A DNA stretch of 64,000 bases. Source: Salegentibacter flavus. GTDB lineage: Bacteria > Bacteroidota > Bacteroidia > Flavobacteriales > Flavobacteriaceae. Of this stretch, positions 44,695-54,250 are shown one piece after another; within the stretch, counting starts at the first letter, position 1; the number at the start of each line of letters is the position of its first letter. The position numbers and the translations under genes were made by a program. The notes under the pieces are model-generated. The model did not search any database. It worked only from the letters and a program-made list of their open reading frames with translations, and was not told the DNA's origin. The stretch covers positions 1 through 64,000 of the forward strand of contig NZ_FOVL01000016.1 in NCBI RefSeq assembly GCF_900115145.1. Reading direction: 5' to 3'.

Positions 44695-44961
44695 GCAGAA
44701 GAATTTGAAATAGCCGCCACCACGGCTATTTATCTTTTCTAGTGGTTTTTGGAGTAGTGAAAGCGATCTCCAACTATCATGCTGATAGTGATACTAAGGC
44801 TTATTATTGTCGGGATAATATTAAGAATGGATACAGAGATAAGGTTGCAATTAAGATCCCTGGTTGGTTCAATGGTTAAAATGAGGTTAATTTTAATGGG
44901 AGAATTATCCCGGAGCTCGGGAACATTAAATTATTTCGTAACTTACAGTAGGTCAGTTATT
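44695..44961. other. Gap after the porin gene
   Basis: A weak hairpin follows the porin stop (ATAGCCGCCACCACGGCTAT, 44711-44730) and may end the transcript. A short open frame on the plus strand from about 44754 encodes SNYHADSDTKAYYCRDNI and ends in TAA near 44876. It reads like a protein remnant, but I cannot name it. Confidence 0.4.
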
Positions 44962-45005
44962 GTAACAAAAGTTACTGCTTAAGCCTTATGATTTGTATAT
45001 TTTTG
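44962..45005 (+). promoter_or_regulatory. GTAAC-N4-GTTAC operator and promoter of the desaturase/persulfide dioxygenase operon
   Basis: GTAAC-aaaa-GTTAC occupies 44962-44975 and TATTTTTG 44998-45005. The centre-to-box distance is again exactly 29.5 nt. The -7 box lies after the TTG at 44993, so that TTG cannot be the start of the downstream gene from this promoter. Confidence 0.78.
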
Positions 45006-45028
45006 CATTTGTAATTTTAAAAATCTGG

Positions 45029-45922
45029 TTGGAGAAGTACCTATACATTATACAGAATTCCTTTACAGGATATTTTAATTACCTGGTAGAGGAAATAAGC
45101 AACCCTGGCTGGACCAATTATTTTTACTGGCTTCTGCTGTTGTCCCTGTTGGTTTGGGTGCTGGAAATTTTTATTCCCTGGAGGAAGAGCCAAAAGGTTT
45201 TTCGGAAAGGATTCTGGCTGGATACGTTCTATATAATATTTAATTTTTTCCTGTTTTCCCTGGTGGGGTATAACGCGATCTCGAATGTAGCGGTGGAATT
45301 GTTCAATGATTTCCTGGCCCTCTTCGGAATAAGCAATGTTGTGGCCATCGAGGTGCAGAATTTTCCCGTTTGGGCGCAGTTGTTAATCATGTTCATCGTA
45401 GCCGATTTTATTCAGTGGAATGTACACAGGCAATTGCATAAGCGCTCCTGGTTATGGGAATTTCATAAGATTCATCACAGTGTAAAGGAGATGGGTTTTG
45501 CGGCACAGTTCAGGTTTCATTTTATGGAGACCATCGTTTATAAAACCGTACAGTACATCCCGTTGGCGATGATAGGTTTTGGAATACAGGAATTCTTTGT
45601 GGTTCATATGTTCGCTGTTTTGGTAGGACATTTAAATCACGCGAATGTGGGCTGGAGCTATGGGTTTTTAGGTTATATTTTTAACAATCCTAAAATGCAT
45701 ATCTGGCATCATTCAAAAGAACTCCCCGAGGCACATCCCTACGGAATGAATTTCGGGCTTAGCCTGAGCCTTTGGGATTATTTGTTTGGCACGGCCTATA
45801 TTCCGAAGGAAGGAAGAGATATAGAACTTGGTTTTGAAGGAGACGATGATTTCCCTGAAGATTTCAAAAATCAGATGCTCTTTCCATTTAAGAAAAATAA
45901 ACAATCACTAAATAATAATTAA
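45029..45922 (+). CDS. Sterol desaturase / fatty acid hydroxylase-family protein
   Basis: The start is set at TTG 45029 because the promoter -7 box lies at 44998-45005; the product is then 297 residues (MEKYLYIIQN...). It is a membrane di-iron protein with the His clusters WNVHRQLHKRS, EFHKIHHSV, NHANVGWSYG and WHHSKE. Family members hydroxylate or desaturate lipids with oxygen. Why it is first in a persulfide dioxygenase operon is unclear. It starts 12 bp upstream of the next gene's leader. Confidence 0.85.
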   Translation: MEKYLYIIQNSFTGYFNYLVEEISNPGWTNYFYWLLLLSLLVWVLEIFIPWRKSQKVFRKGFWLDTFYIIFNFFLFSLVGYNAISNVAVELFNDFLALFGISNVVAIEVQNFPVWAQLLIMFIVADFIQWNVHRQLHKRSWLWEFHKIHHSVKEMGFAAQFRFHFMETIVYKTVQYIPLAMIGFGIQEFFVVHMFAVLVGHLNHANVGWSYGFLGYIFNNPKMHIWHHSKELPEAHPYGMNFGLSLSLWDYLFGTAYIPKEGRDIELGFEGDDDFPEDFKNQMLFPFKKNKQSLNNN

Positions 45923-45934
45923 ACAAAAATTAAG

Positions 45935-47290
45935 ATGAAGATAAAACAGTTTAAAGACGAGCCTTTAGCGCATTATTCTTATGCTCTGGTAAGTAATGGG
46001 GAGATGGCCCTGGTAGACCCAAGCCGTAACCCAATGCCTTACTATAAGTATGCTGAAGAAAACAATGCAAAGATCGTAGCGGTTTTTGAAACTCACCCTC
46101 ATGCCGATTTTGTGAGCAGTCACCTACAGATTCACAAAGAAACCGGAGCAACTATTTACATTAGCGAAATGGTAGGGGTAAGTTATCCGCATACTGGTTT
46201 TGACGAGGGGCAGAGCGTAAAAATTGGAGGTGCGACGGTAAAACCATTGCATACTCCCGGTCACTCTCCAGACAGTTTGACCTTTATCGCAGAAGAAAAC
46301 GGAGAAACTGCAATGTTTAGCGGGGATACCCTTTTTATCGGGAACGTAGGTCGTCCTGACCTTCGTGAGAAAGCAGGTAATATGAAAGCCAAGCGAGTAG
46401 AACTTGCTAAGGCTATGTATAAAACCATGCAAAGCAAGTTCAATGATCTTCCGGATGATACTATAGTATATCCTGCTCACGGTGCCGGTTCACTTTGTGG
46501 TAAGAACATGAGTGATGCTTCTTCAAGTACTTTAGGAAACGAGCGTCAGGGGAACTGGGCTTTTCGCGACCAGACAGAGGAAGAATTCGTAGAAGAGATC
46601 CTGAAAGATCAACCGTTCATCCCAGCTTACTTCGGATTTAACGTAGATGTTAACCGAAAAGGAGCGATGAACGTCCAAAAAGCGAAATATAGTGTACCGG
46701 TAAAACTATTGGTTGAAAGCCTTGAGGATGACGCCGTAGTGGTAGATAGCCGTGGCCGTGAAACCTATAGAGAAGGTCACCTTCCCAATAGTATCAACAT
46801 TATGGGAGTAACAGAAGAGGATAAGCTGGAAACCTGGTTAGGTGCCATTATCGCTCCTGAAGAACCATTCTATATGGTGGTGAAGAGTGTGGATGATATG
46901 GAAGACACTCTTGAAAGAATCGCGAAGATCGGTTATGAACAGCAAATGAAAGGTATTGTAACCCTTTCAGAGAAAGTTTCGCTTTCTACTGAAGCCTTCG
47001 ATCACGAAGATTTCAAAAAGAACAGAGATAAATATACTGTTGTAGATGCACGTAACGAAGCTGAAGTTGAAACCGATGGTAAATTCATAGAAGGTTCTTT
47101 GAACATTCCTTTGAATGAACTAAGAAACAGAGCCGATGAAGTACCAACCGGAAAGCCTGTTGTAGTACACTGTGCTGGTGGTTTTAGATCTGCAGCCGGT
47201 AGCAGTATCCTTGAAACTAAACTTAAAGATACTAAAGTTTACGATTTCAGTGAAGATATCGAAGAATACAAAGCAGAAACTGCCGAGTAA
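45935..47290 (+). CDS. CstB-like persulfide dioxygenase with two rhodanese domains
   Basis: The 451-residue fusion has an N-terminal metallo-beta-lactamase domain (FETHPHADFVSSH, His54/His56/Asp58/His63; HTPGH with His110; SGD with Asp131; His182). A first rhodanese-like domain (about 262-355) lacks a catalytic cysteine. A second (about 365-448) has the active loop HCAGGFRS with Cys413. This is the CstB layout: it oxidises persulfide to sulfite and can make thiosulfate. It would act on the product of the SQR encoded nearby, and sulfite would leave by TauE. Confidence 0.92.
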   Translation: MKIKQFKDEPLAHYSYALVSNGEMALVDPSRNPMPYYKYAEENNAKIVAVFETHPHADFVSSHLQIHKETGATIYISEMVGVSYPHTGFDEGQSVKIGGATVKPLHTPGHSPDSLTFIAEENGETAMFSGDTLFIGNVGRPDLREKAGNMKAKRVELAKAMYKTMQSKFNDLPDDTIVYPAHGAGSLCGKNMSDASSSTLGNERQGNWAFRDQTEEEFVEEILKDQPFIPAYFGFNVDVNRKGAMNVQKAKYSVPVKLLVESLEDDAVVVDSRGRETYREGHLPNSINIMGVTEEDKLETWLGAIIAPEEPFYMVVKSVDDMEDTLERIAKIGYEQQMKGIVTLSEKVSLSTEAFDHEDFKKNRDKYTVVDARNEAEVETDGKFIEGSLNIPLNELRNRADEVPTGKPVVVHCAGGFRSAAGSSILETKLKDTKVYDFSEDIEEYKAETAE

Positions 47291-47312
47291 TTCCGATTAG
47301 ATAATCTATAAA

Positions 47313-47345
47313 AAAAGTGGCTGTCCTGAAAAGGCAGCCACTTTT
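47313..47345. terminator. Hairpin terminator after the CstB-like gene
   Basis: AAAAGTGGCTG and CAGCCACTTTT form a stem with T-rich flank. It serves the plus-strand operon and, because it is symmetrical, the convergent PepSY-like gene. Confidence 0.85.
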
Positions 47346-47364
47346 GCTTTTTATTATTTTTCAG

Positions 47365-47787
47365 TTAATCATCTTCTTCATGAACCTGGCCGTTACTGTC
47401 GAATTCCAGTTCAGTGCCATTGGCTAATTTAACTTCGTAGCCATCCTCTTCCTTTTTATATTTTAACACCTTCACATCTTTGTGATTGGTGTTGAGATAA
47501 TTCGCGATGTTTTCAGGGAGGGCCTCCGGCCAGAAACCTTTTTTGCTCTTAATGCTGGTAGGGTGACCTTCAACATCGAATTCGATCTCGCTTCCGTCAG
47601 ACATTTTTACCTCGTAGGCATCTTCCTGGTCATCAAGATCTACATGCATATCCATAATGCTTTCATTGGAAAAATGTTCTGAAAGCCATACGGAAATTTC
47701 TGCAGAGACCTGTTCTTCTGTTTGGGCTAACCCAATATTCATAGCAAATATGGAGAGTAGCCCAGTTAAAATTAATTTTTTCATCAT
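47365..47787 (-). CDS. Exported PepSY-like (DUF2874) protein
   Basis: The 140-residue protein has a signal peptide (to about residue 21) and two PepSY-like repeats: DLDDQEDAYEVKMSDGSEIEFDVEGH and KYKKEEDGYEVKLANGTELEFDSNG. It is acidic and probably periplasmic. Such proteins are common in Bacteroidota and their function is unknown. Confidence 0.82.
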   Translation of the reverse strand: MMKKLILTGLLSIFAMNIGLAQTEEQVSAEISVWLSEHFSNESIMDMHVDLDDQEDAYEVKMSDGSEIEFDVEGHPTSIKSKKGFWPEALPENIANYLNTNHKDVKVLKYKKEEDGYEVKLANGTELEFDSNGQVHEEDD

Positions 47788-47974
47788 TTACCGGTTTTTA
47801 GGTTCATTCTAAGTTAAGATGAATAGAGAAGCCATACTTTAATATTATGTGAATTCACGCTTTCTTAACAGTTGGATGGAAGTACAATCTTCTGGTACCG
47901 CTATTCTTTAAAAGCTGTATAGTTTTTCTATATTTACATCAGCAGCTTCAAATTCTATTTGAAAACCAATAAAT

Positions 47975-48460
47975 ATGGAAAAAAAATTCAGCGTTAAGGT
48001 GAACGAATCTTTTGAATTCGAATTTACCCAGGACGAGATCAATGCTTTAGATACCCAAAAGGTTTCCGCCTATAATTATCATATGCTAAGGGAAAACCGA
48101 AGTTTTAAGGCCGCAATTGCCAAAGCCGATTTTCTAAACCGGGAATACCAGGTGAAAATTAATTCCAATAACTACCAGGTTAAGATTTCCAATGAGCTTG
48201 ACCAGCTTATTGATAAGATGGGATTAAGCCTGAGCTCTGCTTTGATGGTTAACGATATTAAAGCGCCAATGCCGGGGCTAATCCTGGATGTGATGGTGAA
48301 GGAAGGCGATGAGGTAAAGGAAGGTGATTACCTGCTTGTCCTGGAGGCGATGAAGATGGAGAATACCCTAAGTGCACCCCGTGACGGGGTGGTGAAAGCC
48401 ATTTCGGTAGAAAAGGGCCAGGGTGTTGATAAAAATCAACTGCTTATTGAAATGGAATAA
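47975..48460 (+). CDS. Biotin carboxyl carrier protein of an acyl-CoA carboxylase
   Basis: The 161-residue protein ends in a biotinyl domain with the motif EAMKMEN (biotinylated Lys127). The N-terminal half is less conserved. It lies 47 bp before the biotin carboxylase gene. No carboxyltransferase gene follows; it must be elsewhere. The substrate (acetyl-, propionyl- or methylcrotonyl-CoA) is not decided. Confidence 0.9.
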   Translation: MEKKFSVKVNESFEFEFTQDEINALDTQKVSAYNYHMLRENRSFKAAIAKADFLNREYQVKINSNNYQVKISNELDQLIDKMGLSLSSALMVNDIKAPMPGLILDVMVKEGDEVKEGDYLLVLEAMKMENTLSAPRDGVVKAISVEKGQGVDKNQLLIEME

Positions 48461-48507
48461 GTCTGGGTGCCAAAGAGGTAGAATAATTACAAAAGTAAAA
48501 GTCAGAA

Positions 48508-49950
48508 ATGAAAAAAATATTAGTTGCCAACCGTGGAGAGATCGCTTTACGGGTAATGAAGACCATACAGAAAATGGGGATAAAGAGCGTTGCCGTCTAT
48601 TCTGAAGCCGACAGGAATGCACCTCACGTGAAGTTTGCCGATGAAGCGGTTTGTATAGGCAAAGCAGCCTCCAGCCAATCTTATCTTAGAGGTGATAAAA
48701 TAATTGAAGTGGCACAAGAGCTTGAGGTAGACGGGATCCATCCCGGTTACGGTTTCCTTAGTGAGAATGCCGAATTTGCCGAAGCTGTGGAAAAGGCTGG
48801 TATTACCTGGATTGGTCCGGGTTCTAAAGCTATTCGGATAATGGGAAGCAAGCTCGCCGCTAAGGATGCCGTAAAAGATTATGATATTCCTATGGTACCC
48901 GGCATAGATGAGGCCATCACCGATGTTGAGAAAGCGAAAAAGATAGCCGATAAGATAGGCTATCCCATTCTCATAAAAGCCTCTGCCGGTGGTGGGGGAA
49001 AGGGAATGCGCATCGTGGAAAGAGATAAGGACCTGGGAGATCAGATGAAAAGGGCTATCAGCGAAGCCGAGTCCGCATTTGGAGATGGGTCGGTTTTTAT
49101 CGAAAAATATGTGACTTCTCCAAGACATATTGAAATTCAGGTGCTGGCCGATACCCACGGGAATATTATCCATTTATTTGAAAGGGAGTGCAGTGTGCAG
49201 CGAAGGCATCAAAAAGTGGTTGAGGAAGCTCCATCGGTTGTTTTAGATTCCAAAATCAGGAAGCAGATGGGGAAAGCCGCGGTAAAAGTTGCCCGTGCCT
49301 GTGATTATGTAGGAGCAGGGACGGTGGAATTCCTTTTTGATGAAAAAAAGAACTTTTATTTCCTGGAGATGAATACCCGCCTGCAGGTAGAGCATCCTGT
49401 AACCGAACTCATTACCGGAATCGACCTGGTGGAAGAACAAATAAGAATCGCCCGGGGAGAAAAGTTACAATATCACCAGGAAGACCTGAGCATAAAAGGC
49501 CACGCCCTGGAACTAAGGGTTTATGCCGAAGACCCTATGGAAGATTTTATGCCTAGTGTGGGAACCCTGGAAAGGTACCGGATGCCTTCGGGATCTGGAA
49601 TAAGAGTGGATAACGGATTCGAAGAGGGGATGGCAGTGCCTATTTATTACGATCCCATGCTCAGTAAGCTCATCACCTACGGAAAAACCCGGGAAGAAGC
49701 TATCCAGCTAATGCTGAAGGCTATAAGTGAATATGAGGTGAAAGGGGTGAGTACGACTCTTCCTTTCGGGAAGTTCGTTTTTGAACACGAGGCTTTCAGA
49801 AGCGGGAACTTCGATACGCATTTTGTGAAAAATTATTATTCAGCAGAAAAGCTGCAGGAGGAGATCAGGGAAGAAGCCAGAATGGCTGCATTGCTTGCCT
49901 TGAAACAGTATATCTCAGATAAAAAACAATTGCGGTTACCGCTCACCTAA
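48508..49950 (+). CDS. accC: Biotin carboxylase subunit of an acyl-CoA carboxylase
   Basis: The 480-residue ATP-grasp enzyme shows KKILVANRGEIALRVMKT at the start, IHPGYGFLSENAEFA, the glycine-rich ASAGGGGKGMRIV, ERECSVQRRHQKVVEEAPS and EMNTRLQVEHPVTE. It carboxylates the biotin of the carrier encoded upstream. The next gene is on the other strand, so the pair forms a two-gene unit. Confidence 0.94.
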   Translation: MKKILVANRGEIALRVMKTIQKMGIKSVAVYSEADRNAPHVKFADEAVCIGKAASSQSYLRGDKIIEVAQELEVDGIHPGYGFLSENAEFAEAVEKAGITWIGPGSKAIRIMGSKLAAKDAVKDYDIPMVPGIDEAITDVEKAKKIADKIGYPILIKASAGGGGKGMRIVERDKDLGDQMKRAISEAESAFGDGSVFIEKYVTSPRHIEIQVLADTHGNIIHLFERECSVQRRHQKVVEEAPSVVLDSKIRKQMGKAAVKVARACDYVGAGTVEFLFDEKKNFYFLEMNTRLQVEHPVTELITGIDLVEEQIRIARGEKLQYHQEDLSIKGHALELRVYAEDPMEDFMPSVGTLERYRMPSGSGIRVDNGFEEGMAVPIYYDPMLSKLITYGKTREEAIQLMLKAISEYEVKGVSTTLPFGKFVFEHEAFRSGNFDTHFVKNYYSAEKLQEEIREEARMAALLALKQYISDKKQLRLPLT

Positions 49951-49982
49951 AACTTTAGCTTGGGGCGGTAACCGCCTGTACT

Positions 49983-51674
49983 TTAATTCTTTCTGAAGAA
50001 TTTAGCTTCATAGGTGCTGCTGTTCCCAACATTATCGGTTACAATAAGCTTAAAGTCATTTTCGGTTTCGGTAACCACCCCATCCTCGAAATTGTGGGTT
50101 AAGGTGTTGTTCTTGTATTCATACTCCATCAGAATGAATTTTCCATTTACCGTAGCCCGATAGCTTTTTATTCCTGAGAGATCATCTGAGATCTTTACCC
50201 GGAGGTTGTGATTAGAAGAGATCCACTGCCCATCACTGAAATTCACCGGAGTAATCTTCGGGGCGGTAACATCAGCTGCCAGGGTATATTCTCCAAAGGT
50301 TCTGATGCCCGTGGTGAAGCGATCTCCCTTTTTATAGGTTGAAGTGTAAAGTGGCCGGCCTCTATATCCCAAACGGGCGATAAATAGTTTTTCCCGGTCT
50401 GCAGGGCTATATTTGCTTACGTCAAATCCCAGGGTGATATTTTTATGGATGGGGGTCTCTTTGGTATGGAAATCTATAGTATCCCCTTTGAATTTCACAT
50501 CCAAATAGGTGTTCTCATATAAACTTCCCGCAGGAACGTAAAAGTCTATTCCGTTTTCTTCGGCTGCGAAGGCTTGATTGGCATTGACGAAATAATCGGT
50601 CTTGTTTATTTTTTTAGGCTGAATCTCCTCGCTGTTGCGACCTCGGATAGGGATCCTTATCAATCGTTCATTTCCGGAGAAATCGGTGACTCTGATATTA
50701 TAATTATAATCAAGGCTATCCTCAATATTCAGTTTCCCTTCTGAAATCACGTTGTCGTAAACACTAAGCGGATTTCCGGGTTCTACATAGAGTTTCTTGA
50801 CCCTGCTTTTGTGGCTGCTGTAGTATTCGTAATCTATAAGCTGGTTGAGGTGCCTGGATTCGGCAAAAGAAAAGCGGTTAAACTTAATGGAGAAGATATC
50901 GTCTCCATTTACCGAAGCTTCAACCTTATACACCCCGTTTTTGTTAGGGGCCATATCCTGCTGGTCTACCGTAGAAACCCCGAAGCCAATATTTCCGCAG
51001 GCGTCGATCTTTTCGGTGGTATAGCTTCCGTCTTGCAATGGGATGAGCCGTATTTTTTGTCTCTCTGCAGAATTATTAACGTGGGATTCTGCATCAAGCG
51101 GGTAAGCAAAAAGTGAATTGATGATAGGAGGACGCGAATCCTTGATCTGATAGCCAAATAGTTTAGGGTTCATAGGGCGTTGACTGCCGTCCCTTATTTC
51201 GTAGTGCAGGTGAGGGCCGCCACTGCCGCCGGTGTTTCCGCTTAAGGCAATCAGTTCATTTTGAGAGATCTTAAGTTCTCCGGTTTCAGGGAAAAGTTCA
51301 ATTTCATAGGTTTCGTTGGCGTATTGGTGCTTTTTTACATAGGCTTCAATTTCAGGTGAAAATTTCTGTAAATGCGCATAAACTGTGGTGTAGCCGTTAG
51401 GATGTTGTACGTACAGGGCTTTTCCGTAGCCATAATGCTGAATATTTATACGACTAACATAACCTTCGGCCGTGGCCAGCACATTCAACCCCTGGCGTTG
51501 CTGGGTTTTAATATCCAGGCCGCTGTGAAAATGATTGGAACGCAATTCCCCGAAAGTGCCGGAGAGCACGAGGGGAACCTCAAGGGGAGAAGAGAAATAA
51601 TCTTCCGGGACACTGGGTTGGGCATAAAGGCTAAGCCCCGTTAAAAATACGCTTAGAATGGTGATAATTTTCAT
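49983..51674 (-). CDS. M23-family metallopeptidase, exported
   Basis: The 563-residue protein has a signal peptide, then a LytM-type domain with HFHSGLDIK (about 47-55) and GGPHLHYEIRDG (about 153), which supply the zinc ligands. The long C-terminal part is beta-rich and Ig-like, without a clear family. It probably cuts cell-wall peptide cross-links or activates amidases. Confidence 0.9.
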   Translation of the reverse strand: MKIITILSVFLTGLSLYAQPSVPEDYFSSPLEVPLVLSGTFGELRSNHFHSGLDIKTQQRQGLNVLATAEGYVSRINIQHYGYGKALYVQHPNGYTTVYAHLQKFSPEIEAYVKKHQYANETYEIELFPETGELKISQNELIALSGNTGGSGGPHLHYEIRDGSQRPMNPKLFGYQIKDSRPPIINSLFAYPLDAESHVNNSAERQKIRLIPLQDGSYTTEKIDACGNIGFGVSTVDQQDMAPNKNGVYKVEASVNGDDIFSIKFNRFSFAESRHLNQLIDYEYYSSHKSRVKKLYVEPGNPLSVYDNVISEGKLNIEDSLDYNYNIRVTDFSGNERLIRIPIRGRNSEEIQPKKINKTDYFVNANQAFAAEENGIDFYVPAGSLYENTYLDVKFKGDTIDFHTKETPIHKNITLGFDVSKYSPADREKLFIARLGYRGRPLYTSTYKKGDRFTTGIRTFGEYTLAADVTAPKITPVNFSDGQWISSNHNLRVKISDDLSGIKSYRATVNGKFILMEYEYKNNTLTHNFEDGVVTETENDFKLIVTDNVGNSSTYEAKFFRKN

Positions 51675-51859
51675 AAGTATGGGTTAAGAATAGCAATTTC
51701 CTGGTGGTAAATTTAATCAAACTTTATGCAAAAAATAAAGCCTTAAGCATTAAGATGTTAGCCTTGGGTTTACGTGAAATCTAAAATAGCAATAAAAAGT
51801 ATTGGGATATTTCAAAGCGTATGTTAACTTTGTGGAAATAAGCATTAGATTGCGCTTTT

Positions 51860-52150
51860 ATGAGTGAATTGACAGAAATAGTTGATAATCTTGAAAATAG
51901 AATCAGCAAGTTGCTTCATAAGTATGAAGCTTTGAGGCAAAACTTGGGTTCCCTTCAGTATGAAATGGCAACTCTTACTTCTGAAAATACCCGTCTCAAA
52001 GAAGAACTTGAAAATTCTGAAGGACGAATTCAAACTCTTAAAGCGGCCAATGCGATGCTGGGCAGTAAAGATTACAAGACAGAAACAAAGCTCAAAATAA
52101 ATAGCTTAATAAGAGAAATTGATCAATGCATTGTTCAATTATCGGAATAA
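51860..52150 (+). CDS. Small coiled-coil protein (ZapB-like position)
   Basis: The 96-residue protein is one long coiled coil (about residues 5-65: IVDNLENRISKLLHKYEALRQN and TSENTRLKEELENSEGRI). It lies 9 bp before zapA. By build and place it may be a division-ring partner, but no sequence motif proves it. Confidence 0.75.
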   Translation: MSELTEIVDNLENRISKLLHKYEALRQNLGSLQYEMATLTSENTRLKEELENSEGRIQTLKAANAMLGSKDYKTETKLKINSLIREIDQCIVQLSE

Positions 52151-52159
52151 ATAAGCTTC

Positions 52160-52450
52160 ATGGACAAACTAAGAATTAAGATATCCATTGCAGACAGGGT
52201 TTATCCCTTAACCATCGAGCCTCAACAGGAAGAAGGCTTAAGGAAAGCTGCAAAAAAGATCGAGGCCATGATAAAACAATTTGAGCAGAGTTATGCCGTT
52301 AGGGATAAGCAGGATGTACTGGCCATGTGTGCCTTGCAGTTTGCAGCCCAAACCGAGCAAAATGATATAGAAGCCGTGGGAGATATGCAGGAAGCTGAAG
52401 AAAAGTTAAGGTCGCTTAACGAGCTCTTGCAACAACACTTGGCCTCTTAA
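52160..52450 (+). CDS. zapA: Cell division protein ZapA
   Basis: The 96-residue protein shows the ZapA head (KLRIKISIADRVYPLTIEPQQEEGLRKAAKKIEAMI) followed by a C-terminal helix. It stabilises FtsZ filaments. The 6S-like RNA follows directly. Confidence 0.92.
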   Translation: MDKLRIKISIADRVYPLTIEPQQEEGLRKAAKKIEAMIKQFEQSYAVRDKQDVLAMCALQFAAQTEQNDIEAVGDMQEAEEKLRSLNELLQQHLAS

Positions 52451-52476
52451 AGTTCTTTAAATAAAATAAGGTTACT

Positions 52477-52648
52477 GCCTGTATTAGTGATTTTTGAGAA
52501 ACTCAACACGAATTCTTTGAGAAGGGTGAGTTTAAGTTGTAAAAGCGTGCCGTATCCCTCGGGAAAGCGGATTCTTGAGCAGCTTGTTAGCCCTAAACCT
52601 GATTTTAAAGAGTTTACTTCAAACCAAAACTAATACAGGCTTTTTTTT
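52477..52648 (+). ncRNA. ssrS: 6S-like RNA (6S-Flavo type)
   Basis: The ends pair perfectly over 12 bp (GCCTGTATTAGT at 52477-52488 with ACTAATACAGGC at 52629-52640) and a T run follows. The body, about 160 nt, has internal pairings such as CTCAACAC...GGGTGAG and a large open centre, like 6S RNAs that bind RNA polymerase. It lies between zapA and rny, a location I recall for flavobacterial 6S RNA. The covariance model was not run. Confidence 0.75.
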
Positions 52649-52665
52649 TATATAAAAATTCAACA

Positions 52666-54228
52666 ATGGAAATCACTACTATAATTATAGGTTTGGTCGT
52701 AGGTATAGCATTGGGCTATGCCATAGCAAAATTGCTGGAACGCAAACAAGCCTCCCGTACAATTAAAAACGCCAAGAAATCGGCTGCTAATATCCTTAAA
52801 GAGGCAAAGTCGGAGGGAGAGAGCATTAAAAAGGATAAGATCCTACAGGCCAAAGAAAAATTCATCGAGCTTAAGACAGAACACGAGAAGGTTATTCTGA
52901 GCCGTGATAAAAAGATCAATGAAACCGAAAAGAGAGCAAGAGATAAAGAATCCCAGGTTTCCAGTGAACTTGCCAAAAACAAGAAACTCAACAATGAACT
53001 GGAAGAGAAGTTAAAGGACTATTCTTATCGTACAGAATATCTTGAAAAGAAGCAGGAAGAGATAGACAAGCTTCATAATAGCCAGATACAGCAGTTAGAG
53101 GTCATTTCAGGCCTTTCGGCCGATGATGCCAAGGCACAGCTTACCGAAACCCTTAAAGACACCGCAAAAGCTGATGCGATGGCCATGATACAGGATACTG
53201 TAGAAGAAGCAAAACTCACTGCACAGCAGGAGGCCAAAAAGATCATTATCAATACTATTCAACGTATTGGAACTGAAGAAGCGGTTGAAAACTGCGTTTC
53301 GGTATTCAATCTTGAAAGCGATGATGTTAAAGGTAGGATCATTGGTAGAGAAGGGCGAAACATACGTGCCCTGGAAGCTGCTACCGGAGTAGAGATCATC
53401 GTAGATGATACACCTGAAGCAATTATTCTTTCGTGTTTCGACTCGGTAAGAAGAGAAGTCGCCAGGTTATCGCTTCACAAACTGGTAACCGATGGGCGTA
53501 TTCACCCCGCCAGAATTGAGGAGGTAGTTAAGAAGACCAAAAAACAAATTGAAGAGGAAATAATCGATATAGGGAAGCGTACCGTAATTGATCTTGGTAT
53601 TCACGGACTTCACCCCGAGCTTATAAAGGTTGTGGGTAGAATGAAATACCGTTCCTCATACGGGCAAAACCTGTTGCAACACTCGCGGGAAGTCGCTAAG
53701 CTATGTGGAGTAATGGCTGCTGAACTCGGACTTAACCCTAAACTTGCCAAGCGTGCCGGATTACTGCACGATATCGGGAAAGTGCCGGATACAGAAACTG
53801 AAGTGCCTCACGCTATCCTTGGGATGCAATGGGCTGAGAAACATGGGGAGAAACCCGAGGTTTGTAATGCCATTGGAGCTCACCACGACGAGATAGAGAT
53901 GAACTCCTTGTTATCGCCAATCGTACAGGTTTGTGATGCGATTAGCGGTGCCAGGCCAGGTGCCAGACGCCAGGTGTTGGATTCTTATATTCAGCGTTTA
54001 AAAGACCTTGAAGAGATAGCATTTGGTTTCCCCGGAGTTAAGAAGGCCTATGCCATTCAGGCGGGACGGGAATTAAGAGTTATCGTAGAAAGTGAAAAGG
54101 TGAATGATGAAAAAGCATCCAACCTTTCATTTGAGATTTCTCAGAAGATCCAGACCGATATGACCTATCCCGGACAGGTTAAGATAACCGTGATACGGGA
54201 AACACGGGCGGTGAATATTGCCAAGTAA
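52666..54228 (+). CDS. rny: Ribonuclease Y
   Basis: The 520-residue protein has an N-terminal membrane helix (about 4-22), a long charged coiled coil (about 28-150), a KH domain ([19 protein letters not shown]), and an HD domain ([12 protein letters not shown]). It is a membrane-bound endoribonuclease that starts mRNA decay. Confidence 0.95.
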   Translation: MEITTIIIGLVVGIALGYAIAKLLERKQASRTIKNAKKSAANILKEAKSEGESIKKDKILQAKEKFIELKTEHEKVILSRDKKINETEKRARDKESQVSSELAKNKKLNNELEEKLKDYSYRTEYLEKKQEEIDKLHNSQIQQLEVISGLSADDAKAQLTETLKDTAKADAMAMIQDTVEEAKLTAQQEAKKIIINTIQRIGTEEAVENCVSVFNLESDDVKGRIIGREGRNIRALEAATGVEIIVDDTPEAIILSCFDSVRREVARLSLHKLVTDGRIHPARIEEVVKKTKKQIEEEIIDIGKRTVIDLGIHGLHPELIKVVGRMKYRSSYGQNLLQHSREVAKLCGVMAAELGLNPKLAKRAGLLHDIGKVPDTETEVPHAILGMQWAEKHGEKPEVCNAIGAHHDEIEMNSLLSPIVQVCDAISGARPGARRQVLDSYIQRLKDLEEIAFGFPGVKKAYAIQAGRELRVIVESEKVNDEKASNLSFEISQKIQTDMTYPGQVKITVIRETRAVNIAK

Positions 54229-54250
54229 ATTAAATTATTTAGAGTTATAT

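Noticed and set aside
44779-44982. 67-residue plus-strand open frame
   Set aside because: Composition is poor and it overlaps the operator and promoter of the next operon. A different frame in the same DNA looks more protein-like.
48547-49173. 208-residue frame antisense to the biotin carboxylase gene
   Set aside because: Shadow of accC, which has unmistakable family motifs.
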